DNA of 50,030 bases from Pirellulales bacterium (GCA_035533075.1 DATLUO010000054.1:1-50030), one strand, 5' to 3'. Positions 27,500 through 35,955 are shown, numbered from the stretch's first letter. Numbers and translations are program-made. The notes: generated from the letters alone by a model not told the origin.

Positions 27500-28150
27500 A
27501 TGCACCGACGCCACTTTCTTCGATCAAGCTTCGTTACACTGGCCGGCTGCTTGGGCGGCTGCCGCGGGAATCAATACGCCGAGGTGAAACATCCGGGCGA
27601 CCCGTCGATGGTCGGCAGTCACCAGGCCGGAGGCGAGACCTGGCGGCCGCTGATGGACGAGGCGGTTGGCAAGCTGCTCGGCCGCCATTCGGTCGCCCGC
27701 CAATCGGGTCCCAATGGCCAGGTTCTGCCGCCGCTGCGGATCTGTTTCGTGGGCGTCGAAAACAAGAGCATCGAAGAAATCGGCGATTTCAAAGACCAGC
27801 TTTACGAACAGATCGACTCCAAGATTCTCGAAAGCCAGATCTTTCAGCCCGTCAGCAAGCGGTTCGTCGAAGCGGGGCTGATGCAGACCCGCCTGCGGCC
27901 CGACCTGTTGATGGTGCCCGCCAACATGCGGATGTTCGTGGGCGCCATGGAACAACAGGGCCAGCCCTTCGACTACCTGCTTTACGCCACGATCACCTCC
28001 GGCACCACCCGCGAGAACAAAGACTACCAGCGCGACTATCTGCTCACGATGGAGCTCGTCGATGTCCACAACGGGCAATACGACAAGCAATCGGCCACGT
28101 TGAGCAAGGGCTACTATCATTCGCGGCTCAGTCGGCTCATGAAGGGGTGA
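27500..28150 (+). CDS. LpoB-like penicillin-binding-protein activator lipoprotein
   Basis: A 216-residue lipoprotein with a lipobox near residue 14-20 (FVTLAGCLGGC). The mature part has the LpoB (YcfM) domain: PPLRICFVGVENKSIEEIGD (about residues 79-98), helices, then FDYLLYATITSG and YLLTMELVDVHNGQYDK. In enterobacteria LpoB is an outer-membrane lipoprotein that reaches through peptidoglycan to activate PBP1b. The gene is followed by a COG3014-like lipoprotein gene after 45 bases. The start at 27500 is preferred because it begins the signal; the longer frame contains no signal sequence. The 180-base gap before it shows no gene. Confidence 0.8.
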   Translation: MHRRHFLRSSFVTLAGCLGGCRGNQYAEVKHPGDPSMVGSHQAGGETWRPLMDEAVGKLLGRHSVARQSGPNGQVLPPLRICFVGVENKSIEEIGDFKDQLYEQIDSKILESQIFQPVSKRFVEAGLMQTRLRPDLLMVPANMRMFVGAMEQQGQPFDYLLYATITSGTTRENKDYQRDYLLTMELVDVHNGQYDKQSATLSKGYYHSRLSRLMKG

Positions 28151-28195
28151 AGAACGGTAGATGGCAGACGGTAGACGGTAGACGGGGATTCTTAG
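28151..28195. repeat. GGTAGACGG short repeat in the gap between the two lipoprotein genes
   Basis: GGTAGATGGCAGACGGTAGACGGTAGACGG is a run of 7- to 9-base units; a partly complementary stretch (CGGTCTACCGG, CCGTCTGCCGTCG) lies 60-110 bases on, inside the start of the next gene. A hairpin between them would cover the ribosome binding site and start of that gene. Confidence 0.6.
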
Positions 28196-29602
28196 ATGAC
28201 CGACGATTGCCCGCTGGTTTGCGCCGTGCATCGCCGAGATCCCGGTCTACCGGCTGCCGTCTGCCGTCGATGGATCCTTTTCCTTTTACTGCCCCTTCTG
28301 CCGCTCTTCGCCCTTGGCTGCGCGACGCACGAACGGCGGCTGCTGGCCATTCGCGACGGTTTTTATTCGGGTGACCTGCCGGTGGCCGAAAAATCGCTCG
28401 ACGATGGTCTGAAGCACGACCACCGCGACTCCGAAGTGCTCCTCTTGGAACGCTCCATCGTCGAGTTGGCCGAAGGACGCCCGCGAGAGTCGGAACAGGC
28501 GCTGCGCACCGTCCGCGACCGGTTCGACGAGCTGGAACGGGCGAGGCTGGGCAAAGCGGCGATTGCCTTGATCACCGACGACAGGCACAAAGCCTATTGC
28601 GGCGAAGATTACGAGAAGGTGCTCATCCGGGCACTGCTTTCGCTGGCCAATCTGCTCGGCGACGGGCAAGACGCCGTCGCTTACGCCTTGCAGGTCGCCG
28701 ACAAACAGCAACAGATCATCGAGGCCGCCGGCGCGGAGGCTTCGAGTGACGGCCCGAACCCCAAGCTGGCCTACAAGCAAGTGGCGATCGGCCCCTACCT
28801 GCACGGGCTGATTCGCGAAGCCACGCACGGCAACTATGACGACGCGGCCCGCGCCAGTGCCTTGGTCGTTCAATGGGAACCGCAATTCCTCGACGGGCGC
28901 GCCGACTTGGAACGTGCCCGGCACGGCCGTCATTCGGCGCCGGGCAACGGCGTACTCTACGTGTTCGCACTGGTCGGACGCGGTCCCTACAAAGAAGAGA
29001 CGCTTGAACTGCCCACGACCGTCTCACTGTTGATTGCCGACCGGATCATCAGCGCCACGAACAAATACAGCTTGCCGCCCACCATTGCGCCGGTGAAGGT
29101 GCCGCGGATCGTCATACCGCCCAACGAAATCGCCGGTATCGGCGTCTACGTCGATGGCCGGCCCGCGGGCACCACGGCCACGATCACCGACGTTGGCCGG
29201 ATGGCCGTCGAGCAGCACCAGGCAATCTACCCGCGCATCCTTGCCGAGGCGGTGGTGCGGCGCGTCGTGAAAAAAGGGATCGTGCTCGGCGCCAAGGAGG
29301 CGATGGGGGCCAACCAGGCGACGCTCACCAGCGTGGCCCTGGACGTGGCGGGCATCGCCTGGGAAGCAAGCGAAGCCGCCGACACTCGCTGTTGGGGCCT
29401 GTTGCCTGACAAAATTCAGGTGCTGCGCCTGGAGTTGCCCACCGGCCGGCATCAGGTGGCGCTGCAGCCGGTGAGCCGCTATGGCTCGACCGGCGCCGCC
29501 GAACCGCAGGCCGTGACGATCGACGACGGCCGCAACACCTATTTGCTGGCGAACTTTCCCGATTCGCGGCTGGTGGGCAGAATCGCGACGAATTCGCCGT
29601 AG
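28196..29602 (+). CDS. COG3014-like lipoprotein, LpoB partner
   Basis: A 468-residue exported lipoprotein. The hydrophobic stretch ILFLLLPLLPLFALGC ends in a lipobox (ALGC) about 42 residues in, behind a rather long N-terminal region. The mature part begins with helical TPR-like sequence (SEVLLLERSIVELAEGRPRE) and ends with a beta-rich domain (QVLRLELPTGRHQVALQPVS). The mid-part (IAGIGVYVDGRPAGT, AKEAMGANQATL) matches the general pattern of the COG3014 family, which often neighbours lpoB in gammaproteobacteria. It lies 45 bases after the LpoB-like gene. Its N-terminal region is partly made of a short repeat, so the real start is somewhat uncertain. Confidence 0.7.
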   Translation: MTDDCPLVCAVHRRDPGLPAAVCRRWILFLLLPLLPLFALGCATHERRLLAIRDGFYSGDLPVAEKSLDDGLKHDHRDSEVLLLERSIVELAEGRPRESEQALRTVRDRFDELERARLGKAAIALITDDRHKAYCGEDYEKVLIRALLSLANLLGDGQDAVAYALQVADKQQQIIEAAGAEASSDGPNPKLAYKQVAIGPYLHGLIREATHGNYDDAARASALVVQWEPQFLDGRADLERARHGRHSAPGNGVLYVFALVGRGPYKEETLELPTTVSLLIADRIISATNKYSLPPTIAPVKVPRIVIPPNEIAGIGVYVDGRPAGTTATITDVGRMAVEQHQAIYPRILAEAVVRRVVKKGIVLGAKEAMGANQATLTSVALDVAGIAWEASEAADTRCWGLLPDKIQVLRLELPTGRHQVALQPVSRYGSTGAAEPQAVTIDDGRNTYLLANFPDSRLVGRIATNSP

Positions 29603-29624
29603 TGTGGCCTACAAGCTCGAAAAC

Positions 29625-30187
29625 AGGGCGTAGCAGAATAGTCGGCGCTGGTGCCGGCCGGGTCGGCATCGGTGATGGCGGCTATTGTGCCGCTGAACGT
29701 GCTTCCTTCCGTCGAACTCACGGACGACGCCGTGGCGGTCAGCGAAGCATCGGCGACGGTGGTGGCGTTGGCGACGTGACGGGCCTGGGCGTCAGCGTTG
29801 CGTCATCGACCTTGGCGGTGCCGGTGAGCGTGACGGTCTGGCCGCCGACGTCATGCACGACGATGGAGAATGGCGAGCTGGCGGTCTCGTCGCTGAAGAC
29901 GTGCGTGCCGGTCAAACTGAAACCGCCCGGCACGCCTGAGATCGTTTGCAACGTGCCGGTCGAAGTGACGCCCGCGCCCCAGGTGATCGTGGCGGTGAAA
30001 TCGCTGGCCGCGTTTTGGTGTTGGTGACCGTAAACGTCGACAGCAGAAGTCGATCTTCGAGCCGCTCCGGAAAGAGCCCCCTCGGCCGAGCGCGCAAGGA
30101 CTTCGTTGCCTTTTGATTTCGCCGGGCTTTGGCACGGTTCCGCCCACCGGTCGATGCGGCGTTACGCGGAAAGTTCGATCGATACAT
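29625..30187 (-). pseudogene. Truncated, frameshifted start of a LEPR-XLL-type surface protein
   Basis: Three frames read one after another give one recognisable protein. The N-terminus (ATG at 30187) is basic and ends LFPERLEDRLLLSTFTVTNT, the LEPR-XLL-type signal of large planctomycete surface proteins. The sequence continues in a second frame (AASDFTATITWGAGVTSTGT, GTHVFSDETASSPFSIVVHD) from about 30010. A third frame takes over near 29790 (LTATASSVSSTEGSTFSGTI, TDADPAGTSADYSAT). These are the Ig-like WGDG/DADP repeats of such adhesins. The reading breaks off at about 29630, just 28 bases from the end of the previous gene. The gene is dead, with at least two frameshifts and loss of the rest, or the assembly is wrong here. 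Confidence 0.8.
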
Positions 30188-30317
30188 GATGTCCTCTCTT
30201 CGGTGGAATAGCTCGATGGCGGAGTATAGACGCTCGCCAAGGCAATCGCAATCGTTTCGCTCGAGGCATGTCCCTCGTTAAGACGAAGTCGAACTGGCGG
30301 AGGGGAACCCTCTCGCA

Positions 30318-30348
30318 GGCGCTCGCAAGCTCGCTGGCCCCGCCCTAC
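30318..30348. repeat. Half palindrome, family A copy 3
   Basis: One arm of repeat family A (GGCGCTCGCAAGCTCGCTGG and the CCCTAC end, with GCCCCGCCC in place of TCCCACCC). The other arm is missing. Its CTAC end supplies the TAG stop codon of the serine hydrolase gene read from the opposite strand (stop at 30345-30347). Confidence 0.8.
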
Positions 30349-31526
30349 TTGCCAGGCACGATCGCCGCGGCGGCAATCGTGCCGATTTGGCCGGCAAGCT
30401 TGTTCACGGAACCTTTCCCGTCCGGATGCACACGGTTGCTGAGAAAGATCACCGTCAGCTCGAGCTCCGGGTCGATCCACATCGCTGTGCCGGTGAACCC
30501 GCCGTGTCCAAAGGCGCGGTCGGAAAAGCCAGTCCCTCGGTTCGATGAATAAGCGCTGCGCACGTCCCAGCCGAGTGCCCGCAGGCCGCCTTTGACCGGC
30601 TGCGCGCGCGTCATCTCGGCGACCGTCTCCGGCCGCAAAATGCGGACACCGTTGAACTCGCCGCCTTGCAAAAGCATTTGGGCATAGACGGCCAGGTCTT
30701 CCGCGGTCGAGAACAGCCCGGCGTGGCCGGCGACGCCGCCCAGCGCGTAGGCCCGTGGATCATGCACCTCGCCCTGCATCCAGCGATCGTTTCGCTTTTC
30801 CGCGGGCGCGGCCCGCTGGCGCAGCCCATCACCAGGCAGATAGGTCGTCTCTTTGAGGCCCAGCGGAACGAAGATGTGCTCGGACGCGAAACGATCGAGG
30901 TTTTCGCCGGCGACCCGTCGCACCAACTCGCCCAAGACGATAAAGCCCACGTCGGAATATTTGAACGCCTCACCCGGTTTCGCTTGCGGCCCGCTTGCCA
31001 TGACGCGGGCCATCGCCTGTTCGGGGCCATCGGCGTAGTCTTCGATCGGATTGTCGGCGATCAGGCCGCCCTGGTGCGTCAAGAGTTGCCGAATGGTGAT
31101 CGACTCCTTTTCCGCTTGTGCGAAACCGGGCAGGTATTTCGCCACGGGGTCGTCGAGCGCGAGTTTGCCCTGCTCGGCCAGCAGCATCACGCTGGTTGCG
31201 GTGGCGACGGGCTTGGTGAGCGAGGCCATGTCGAAAACGGTGTCGACCGTCATCGGCCTTTTAACCGGCTCGACGCTGCGCTCGCCATAAGCCTTTAGAA
31301 AAACGATCTTTCCACATCGGGCGACGAGCACCACGCAACCCGGCATCTTGCCGGCGGCCAATGCTGTTTGTACCGCGTCGTCAATTTCGGTCAGACGGTC
31401 CGCGTCCATACCCGCCGCTTGCGGTTCGGCGCGCGGCAACTGCGCCACGGCCATGCTCGCAGACATGGCGACCGCCGCGACGAAAGCCACAAAACCAGCC
31501 GGCGCGCTTCGATTCATCCGATTCAT
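30345..31526 (-). CDS. Exported serine hydrolase of the beta-lactamase (class C) family
   Basis: A 393-residue protein with a signal peptide (ending AMSASMAVAQ). Family motifs are SLTK (S102-K105, nucleophile and base), YSD (190-192, in place of YxN) and HGG (341-343, in FGHGGFTGT). They fit class C beta-lactamase/DD-peptidase-like esterases. Such enzymes cleave peptidoglycan peptides, lactams or esters; true lactamase activity is not implied. The start at 31526 has a second in-frame ATG three codons later. The last codons and stop lie within repeat family A, so the insertion may have reshaped the C-terminus (ending IVPGK). Confidence 0.9.
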   Translation of the reverse strand: MNRMNRSAPAGFVAFVAAVAMSASMAVAQLPRAEPQAAGMDADRLTEIDDAVQTALAAGKMPGCVVLVARCGKIVFLKAYGERSVEPVKRPMTVDTVFDMASLTKPVATATSVMLLAEQGKLALDDPVAKYLPGFAQAEKESITIRQLLTHQGGLIADNPIEDYADGPEQAMARVMASGPQAKPGEAFKYSDVGFIVLGELVRRVAGENLDRFASEHIFVPLGLKETTYLPGDGLRQRAAPAEKRNDRWMQGEVHDPRAYALGGVAGHAGLFSTAEDLAVYAQMLLQGGEFNGVRILRPETVAEMTRAQPVKGGLRALGWDVRSAYSSNRGTGFSDRAFGHGGFTGTAMWIDPELELTVIFLSNRVHPDGKGSVNKLAGQIGTIAAAAIVPGK

Positions 31527-31551
31527 GTCCGTGATGTGCGGAGTCCGTTTC

Positions 31552-32040
31552 CTACAGGAACCGCGGGGCGGGCACGGGCAGCACGCGCGGCTCTGCCAGC
31601 GGCGGTTCTTCGGCGGGACGGTCGCGAAGGGTGAGCACCGGAGCACGCGCGTGCCGCAACACATATTCGGCCACGCTACCCAGCAACAGATGCACCAGGG
31701 CACTGCGGCCGTGAGTGCCCATCACGATCAGGTCGCAGCCGCGCTCTTGCGCCACCCAGCAAATCACCGGGCCGGGCGGGCCGGCGTGCAAGATGCGCTC
31801 GACCGAAACGTCGGGCAAAACCGGCACCGCGTCGAGCTGCTCGCGCAACGTCGGGTCGGTCGGATGCTCTTGTCCCACCAGGTTCAACGTCTCCGGCACG
31901 TCGAAGGCGTGCAACAGCACCAGTTCGGCCCCGGTGTCGTGAGCCAGACGCTGGGCGTAGGCGAACGCCCGACCGGAGGCGTGCGAAAAGTCGACCGGAC
32001 AAAGAATCCGTCGGATCAGTGAGGGTGCCTGAGTGTCCAT
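31552..32040 (-). CDS. Universal stress protein (UspA family)
   Basis: A 162-residue cytoplasmic protein with a single Usp domain. The N-terminus shows RRILCPVDFSHAS, and the C-terminal ATP-binding signature is GTHGRSALVHLLLGSVAEYV followed by RHARAPVLTLR, the full G-2x-G-9x-G-(S/T) pattern. ATP-binding members of the family act in stress survival. The gene begins immediately after a small membrane protein gene (gap 1 base), so the two are probably co-translated. A Pro-rich tail of about 20 residues (EEPPLAEPRVLPVPAPRFL) is longer than usual. Confidence 0.94.
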   Translation of the reverse strand: MDTQAPSLIRRILCPVDFSHASGRAFAYAQRLAHDTGAELVLLHAFDVPETLNLVGQEHPTDPTLREQLDAVPVLPDVSVERILHAGPPGPVICWVAQERGCDLIVMGTHGRSALVHLLLGSVAEYVLRHARAPVLTLRDRPAEEPPLAEPRVLPVPAPRFL

Positions 32041-32041
32041 A

Positions 32042-32224
32042 TCAGGGAATATCGCGGAAGGCCAACCAACTCATGTACGCCAGAATCAGAGAACAGATCA
32101 CGAAGCCCACGTCCATCATGATGCTGGCCTTGCCGAAGGGCACTCCGAGTGCAAGATCGAGGCCGAATAACAACAATAACAGGCAGGCCACGACCAGTCC
32201 GGAGATGGTCAACGCTTTGGGCAT
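32042..32224 (-). CDS. 60-residue two-helix membrane protein next to uspA-like gene
   Basis: A small protein with two hydrophobic segments (ALTISGLVVACLLLLLFGLD, then IMMDVGFVICSLILAYMSWL) and almost nothing else. It matches a small membrane-protein type seen often in planctomycetes, without a known function. Its stop lies one base from the start of the stress-protein gene downstream on the same strand. A role as a membrane anchor or partner of the stress protein is a guess. Confidence 0.75.
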   Translation of the reverse strand: MPKALTISGLVVACLLLLLFGLDLALGVPFGKASIMMDVGFVICSLILAYMSWLAFRDIP

Positions 32225-32523
32225 CGAAGGTGTTCCTCAAAGTTGCACGACCGCCGCCGGCGTTTGCCCGATGGCTGCCAAGGTGCTTCAAGTATAGTTA
32301 GGGGCAACGTGCTGTCCCAGTGCCCCTGGGGAGAAAAGTCTGTGACCGGTCGTGCCGTGTAAAACGATTGGGCCGGATGGGAGGGTTCAGGGTTCAGGGT
32401 TCAGGGTTCAGGCGGCGGGATGGAAATCCATGCCGCGCCTGATGCCTGACGCCTGATGCCGGACGCCTCCCCACGGCGTGACCTATCCTTGCATGTCACC
32501 ACTGACTTGCACCAGGCGTACTT
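32225..32523. other. Divergent intergenic region with short repeats
   Basis: About 300 bases without a gene between a minus- and a plus-strand gene. It contains the heptamer GGTTCAG four times (32383-32412) and an eight-base-periodic run (GCCTGATGCCTGACGCCTGA, about 32442-32467). The promoters of both flanking genes must be here, but I cannot point to -35/-10 boxes. Confidence 0.6.
32383..32412. repeat. GGTTCAG heptamer repeat, four copies
   Basis: The same heptamer appears, in reverse complement, five times at 10774-10810. Both sites lie in intergenic DNA. Confidence 0.9.
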
Positions 32524-33645
32524 ATGGCAAGTGCCATCGACGATGGGCCAAAGCTGGTCGAGGCACGCCGCTCCGGCTCCCTTGCGTTCGACATCGTGCG
32601 TTCCGCGTCGGAACTGCGCCCCTGCCGAGAGCGGTGGCTCGATCTCGACGCCCGTATGGCCACCCCCATGCAGACCTGGGCCTGGATCGAAGCCGCGGCC
32701 GCAACCTTCCAGGGCGACGGCCCGATCGAGATTGTCGTCGGCCGCGACGGCGACGAAATCGTGGCCGGGGCTCCGCTGATTGCCCGGACTCGGCTTGCCC
32801 GCCAAGAGTTACTGAACTATCACGGCCTCTACGAGCCGGCCGACCTGGCGTTCTGCGACGCGGAGGCCAACGCCGCCCTCGCCGAGGCGCTCTGGCGACG
32901 AGGCCGTCCGCTGTTCCTGCCACGCGTCTTTGCGGCCTCGCCCACGGTCGCGGCCATGGAAAGGGCCGTAGGACGGTCCGGCAAATTGATCGTTCGCCCA
33001 CAGGCAGCCACGCCCTGGATCGCGCTCGACGAAAGCTGGGCCTCGCCGGAACAAAAACTGTCGTCGCGGCGCCGTTCCGACTTTCGGCGTTCCCGTCGGC
33101 ACGCCGAGCAGGCCGGTCCGGTCCGGGCCGAGCTGCTCTCGCCTCACAGCGACCAGGTTGAGGGGTTGCTCGATCGGGCCTTCGACGTGGAACGCCGTTC
33201 GTGGAAGGGCACGACGGGCACGGCCCTGGCAGATAGCCGCGCGGGCGAGTTTTATCGACGTTATGCCAAACGCACGGCCGACGCGGGACAGTTCCGCATC
33301 GCCTTTTTGCACGTGGGAAATCAAGTGGCCGCCACGCAGTTTGGCGTCGTCCACGGCAACCGCTATTGGGTGCTCAAGGTCGGCTACGACCCGCAGTTTC
33401 ATCGTTCGAGTCCGGGCATTTTGCTGATGGTCGAAGCGATCAAGCAGGCAGTATCCGACGGTCTGGAGACGTATGAGCTGTTAGGCACGGTCGAACCCTG
33501 GATTCAGGTGTGGACCGAACTGGAGCGTCCCTGCGTGTCGCTGCGGTGGTACCCGGCGAGCTTCAGCGGCGGGCTGGCGCTGGCGGCCGACATGATGGAA
33601 AAAGCGGGCCGGGCATTAGCAACAAGAAGGTCATGCGCGAGTTGA
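32524..33645 (+). CDS. CelD/FemAB-like GNAT acetyltransferase
   Basis: A 373-residue protein resembling the BcsL/CelD-type acetyltransferase domain (Acetyltransf_6) related to FemAB. Signs are an N-terminal strand (SLAFDIVRSASELRPCRERW), PMQTWAWIEAAA, the core (GQFRIAFLHVGNQVAATQFG) and the acetyl-CoA-binding-like SSPGILLMVEAIKQAVSDGL, followed by YELLGTVEPW. Members transfer acyl or aminoacyl groups in polysaccharide or cell-envelope synthesis. The stop overlaps the proline dehydrogenase start by 13 bases, so the two genes are coupled. The functional link between them is not evident. Confidence 0.8.
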   Translation: MASAIDDGPKLVEARRSGSLAFDIVRSASELRPCRERWLDLDARMATPMQTWAWIEAAAATFQGDGPIEIVVGRDGDEIVAGAPLIARTRLARQELLNYHGLYEPADLAFCDAEANAALAEALWRRGRPLFLPRVFAASPTVAAMERAVGRSGKLIVRPQAATPWIALDESWASPEQKLSSRRRSDFRRSRRHAEQAGPVRAELLSPHSDQVEGLLDRAFDVERRSWKGTTGTALADSRAGEFYRRYAKRTADAGQFRIAFLHVGNQVAATQFGVVHGNRYWVLKVGYDPQFHRSSPGILLMVEAIKQAVSDGLETYELLGTVEPWIQVWTELERPCVSLRWYPASFSGGLALAADMMEKAGRALATRRSCAS

Positions 33646-34490
33646 ATGCTTATCTGCGGCATGCGGTCCGCCGTTGCTTGATGCCGCTGGCGGCGCGTGC
33701 GGCGAGCGCCTACATCGCCGGGCCGGAGCTCGACGACGCTTTGAAGCTCGCCCACGGACTGGCCCGGCAGGGGTTCGCCAGCACGCTCGGTTTTTGGGAC
33801 GGTGAGGGCGACACGCCCGAAATCGTGGCCGGACAGTATCTGGCCGCGCTGGAGGCGATGTCGCCGCTCGCCGACAGTTACCTTTCGATCAAATTGCCCG
33901 CCTTGGGCGATTCGCGACCGTGGTTGGACTCACTGTTGGCGGTGGCCCGGCGCAGCCGCCAGCGAATTCACTTCGATTCGCTGGGGCCGGAGGCAGCCGA
34001 CATGATGTGGTCGGCCGCGATGCAAGTGGCTCAACCCGGCGACGTGAAGGTCAGTTGTTCGCTGCCCGGCCGATGGCGACGCAGCTTGGACGACGCCGAC
34101 GCCACGGTCGCGGCGGGCATCATTCCACGCGTGGTCAAAGGGCAATGGCCCGATGCGGCCGGGCCCGACAGCGACTTGCGGCAAGGCTTTTTGAAGGTCG
34201 TCGACCGGCTGGCAGGCCGTGCGCCGCACGTGGCGATCGCCAGTCACGACGCCCCGCTGGCCGGCGAGGCCATCCGACGCCTCCGCGCGGCCGGCAGCAC
34301 GTGTGAATTGGAACTTCTCTACGGACTTCCCCAACGCGCCACTTTGGCGGTGGCCGCGAGCGAGGCCGTTGGGGTGCGGTTCTACGTGCCCTATGGAAAG
34401 GCGTATCTTCCCTATTGCCTGGGTCAGGCCCGGCGCCAGCCGCGGCTGCTGTGGTGGCTGGTCCGCGACGCGTTGCGATTGGGGTCTTAG
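33633..34490 (+). CDS. Proline dehydrogenase family protein
   Basis: A 285-residue protein with the (beta/alpha)8 proline dehydrogenase-like pattern. Signs are SYLSIKLPALG and IHFDSL, then the C-terminal block GVRFYVPYGKAYLPYCLGQA with RQPRLLWWLVRDAL; the R-x-Y-x-P-Y-G block is the substrate-side motif of PRODH. FAD enzymes of this family oxidise proline to pyrroline-5-carboxylate. It is shorter than classical PutA domains but of the length of monofunctional members. The start at 33633 overlaps the upstream acetyltransferase gene. Its TAG stop shares bases with the TAA stop of the convergent membrane gene. Confidence 0.8.
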   Translation: MRELNAYLRHAVRRCLMPLAARAASAYIAGPELDDALKLAHGLARQGFASTLGFWDGEGDTPEIVAGQYLAALEAMSPLADSYLSIKLPALGDSRPWLDSLLAVARRSRQRIHFDSLGPEAADMMWSAAMQVAQPGDVKVSCSLPGRWRRSLDDADATVAAGIIPRVVKGQWPDAAGPDSDLRQGFLKVVDRLAGRAPHVAIASHDAPLAGEAIRRLRAAGSTCELELLYGLPQRATLAVAASEAVGVRFYVPYGKAYLPYCLGQARRQPRLLWWLVRDALRLGS

Positions 34491-34513
34491 GTCTTTGGTC
34501 TTCGGCCTTGGGC
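34483..34513. repeat. GGTCTTTGG short repeat spanning the convergent stops
   Basis: GGTCTTAGGTCTTTGGTCTTCGG-type repeats, similar to those at 10739-10773, cover the stop codons of both convergent genes and encode the last residues of the GT39-like protein. Confidence 0.8.
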
Positions 34514-35854
34514 CCGCTGGAAAATCGCCGCATACGGCGCGGCCGCCCAGACGAACGAGAATGGCTCGATCGGAATGCGAAACCGCGCCGACGCGATCGT
34601 CAGCGTGTGAAACAACGTCACCGCCGCGAAAGCGCCCACGAGCGGCCACAGCGTCCGCCAGCGCGATCGCAGGAGCAGCAACCCGACCAACGACGACACC
34701 AGCCAGACCACCGTTGTCATTCGATAAATCCCGCTACGGGCCTTGGGGTTGGTTTCGTCGAACAGCAGAAAGTAGCGCAGCCGACGCAGGCAAAGTTGCA
34801 CGTATCGGTCGGGCTGTCGCGTGATGAATTCCCAGGCTTGGCTGCCCAGCCGCCGCGAACGTTCTGGCTCGCTCAGCCCCGCGAAATCGCGGTAGCCGGT
34901 CGGCTTCAGCAACACGTCGTCAATATAAAGTGTCTCGTGCCGGGCATCCCACAAAGCCCGATGCCGGCCTGCCAGGCTGCCGTCGTGACGATGCCGCGGG
35001 GCTTCGTCCGAACTTTTGGGAATCTTGTCCGTGCCCCAGCTCGCTGCATTGTTGCCCTGCCAGAAGGCATAGCCGAGCGTCGATTTGACGAACACAAATT
35101 CGCCATGCACCCGGTGGTTGCGATCGAGCCAGGGAGCGACCACCATTGCCGCGACGATGCCGATGGTGGCCACGCGGCCGGACCTGCCGCAGCATGCCCA
35201 AAAGGCATTCGTCCAGCCGTCGGCGATGACCATGTCGCGGTCACGCCGCCAAAAAAGATACGCCGCCCAGGGGAGCGCGAGCGCCAAAATCGGATCGATC
35301 AGCAACAGGCATCCGGCCAGGAGCCCGCCAACCAGGGCTTTGCTCCAGGTGTGCCGGCCGCCGGGCCACGCCACCCAGGCCAACAGGGCCGTCAATACCA
35401 ACGCACTCCACACGGCCACCTGGAAATGGGTGACCATATAAATATGGCTGGGATAGAGTGCCGCAAGCCAGCCGGCCGTCAAACCGAGAACCGGCCAATC
35501 GGCCAGCAGCGACCAACCGAGCCACACCACGCAGAGACCCAACAGCGTTCCGGCGACCGCCTGCAACACCTGCACGATCAGCAGGCTCACCGGAGATCCC
35601 ACGCCGAAGCAGTAATATACAGCGGCCAGCAAACCTGGATAAAAGGGTGCTTGCTGGCTTGTGGGACCGAAGACGCCGAGAAAGGTGACGGAAAAGCCGC
35701 GGCCCGCCAGCAGGTTCTCGGCGATCTCACCGTGCTCGTAGGTGGTTCCGCCGGCCTGTTGGTGCGCGCCGACGAGCCAGATGGCCGCCAAGCGCAGGGC
35801 CAGCGCAACCAGAGCCAAGACAGCCAGGTTCGCGAGATTAAGGCGGCGGGACAT
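34487..35854 (-). CDS. GT39-like multi-spanning membrane glycosyltransferase
   Basis: A 455-residue protein with at least eight hydrophobic segments. It starts with a membrane helix (LAVLALVALALRLAAIWLVG), followed by an extracytoplasmic loop with TTYEHGEIAENLLAGRGFSV. In PMT/ArnT-like (GT-C) enzymes this loop carries the catalytic acidic residue; here E with an adjacent EI/EN is seen. The rest is a series of helices (LLAGCLLLIDPILALALPWA, and others) and a C-terminal cytoplasmic end. Such enzymes transfer sugars from lipid carriers. The C-terminus (IFQRAQGRRPKT) is partly encoded by a short repeat. The neighbours are unrelated. Confidence 0.75.
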   Translation of the reverse strand: MSRRLNLANLAVLALVALALRLAAIWLVGAHQQAGGTTYEHGEIAENLLAGRGFSVTFLGVFGPTSQQAPFYPGLLAAVYYCFGVGSPVSLLIVQVLQAVAGTLLGLCVVWLGWSLLADWPVLGLTAGWLAALYPSHIYMVTHFQVAVWSALVLTALLAWVAWPGGRHTWSKALVGGLLAGCLLLIDPILALALPWAAYLFWRRDRDMVIADGWTNAFWACCGRSGRVATIGIVAAMVVAPWLDRNHRVHGEFVFVKSTLGYAFWQGNNAASWGTDKIPKSSDEAPRHRHDGSLAGRHRALWDARHETLYIDDVLLKPTGYRDFAGLSEPERSRRLGSQAWEFITRQPDRYVQLCLRRLRYFLLFDETNPKARSGIYRMTTVVWLVSSLVGLLLLRSRWRTLWPLVGAFAAVTLFHTLTIASARFRIPIEPFSFVWAAAPYAAIFQRAQGRRPKT

Positions 35855-35955
35855 GGGCGGCGATTCTATCGTCGCCCGGCAAACCGCGGCAGAGCAGTTG
35901 CCCACCACTGCCCATCGCTAACCGCTTGGTGTAGAATCCACGTGCTGGGCGTAGC

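Noticed and set aside
30345-31526. Calling the serine hydrolase an antibiotic-resistance beta-lactamase
   Set aside because: The SxxK, YSD and HGG motifs are shared with esterases and peptidases; nothing in the context supports resistance.
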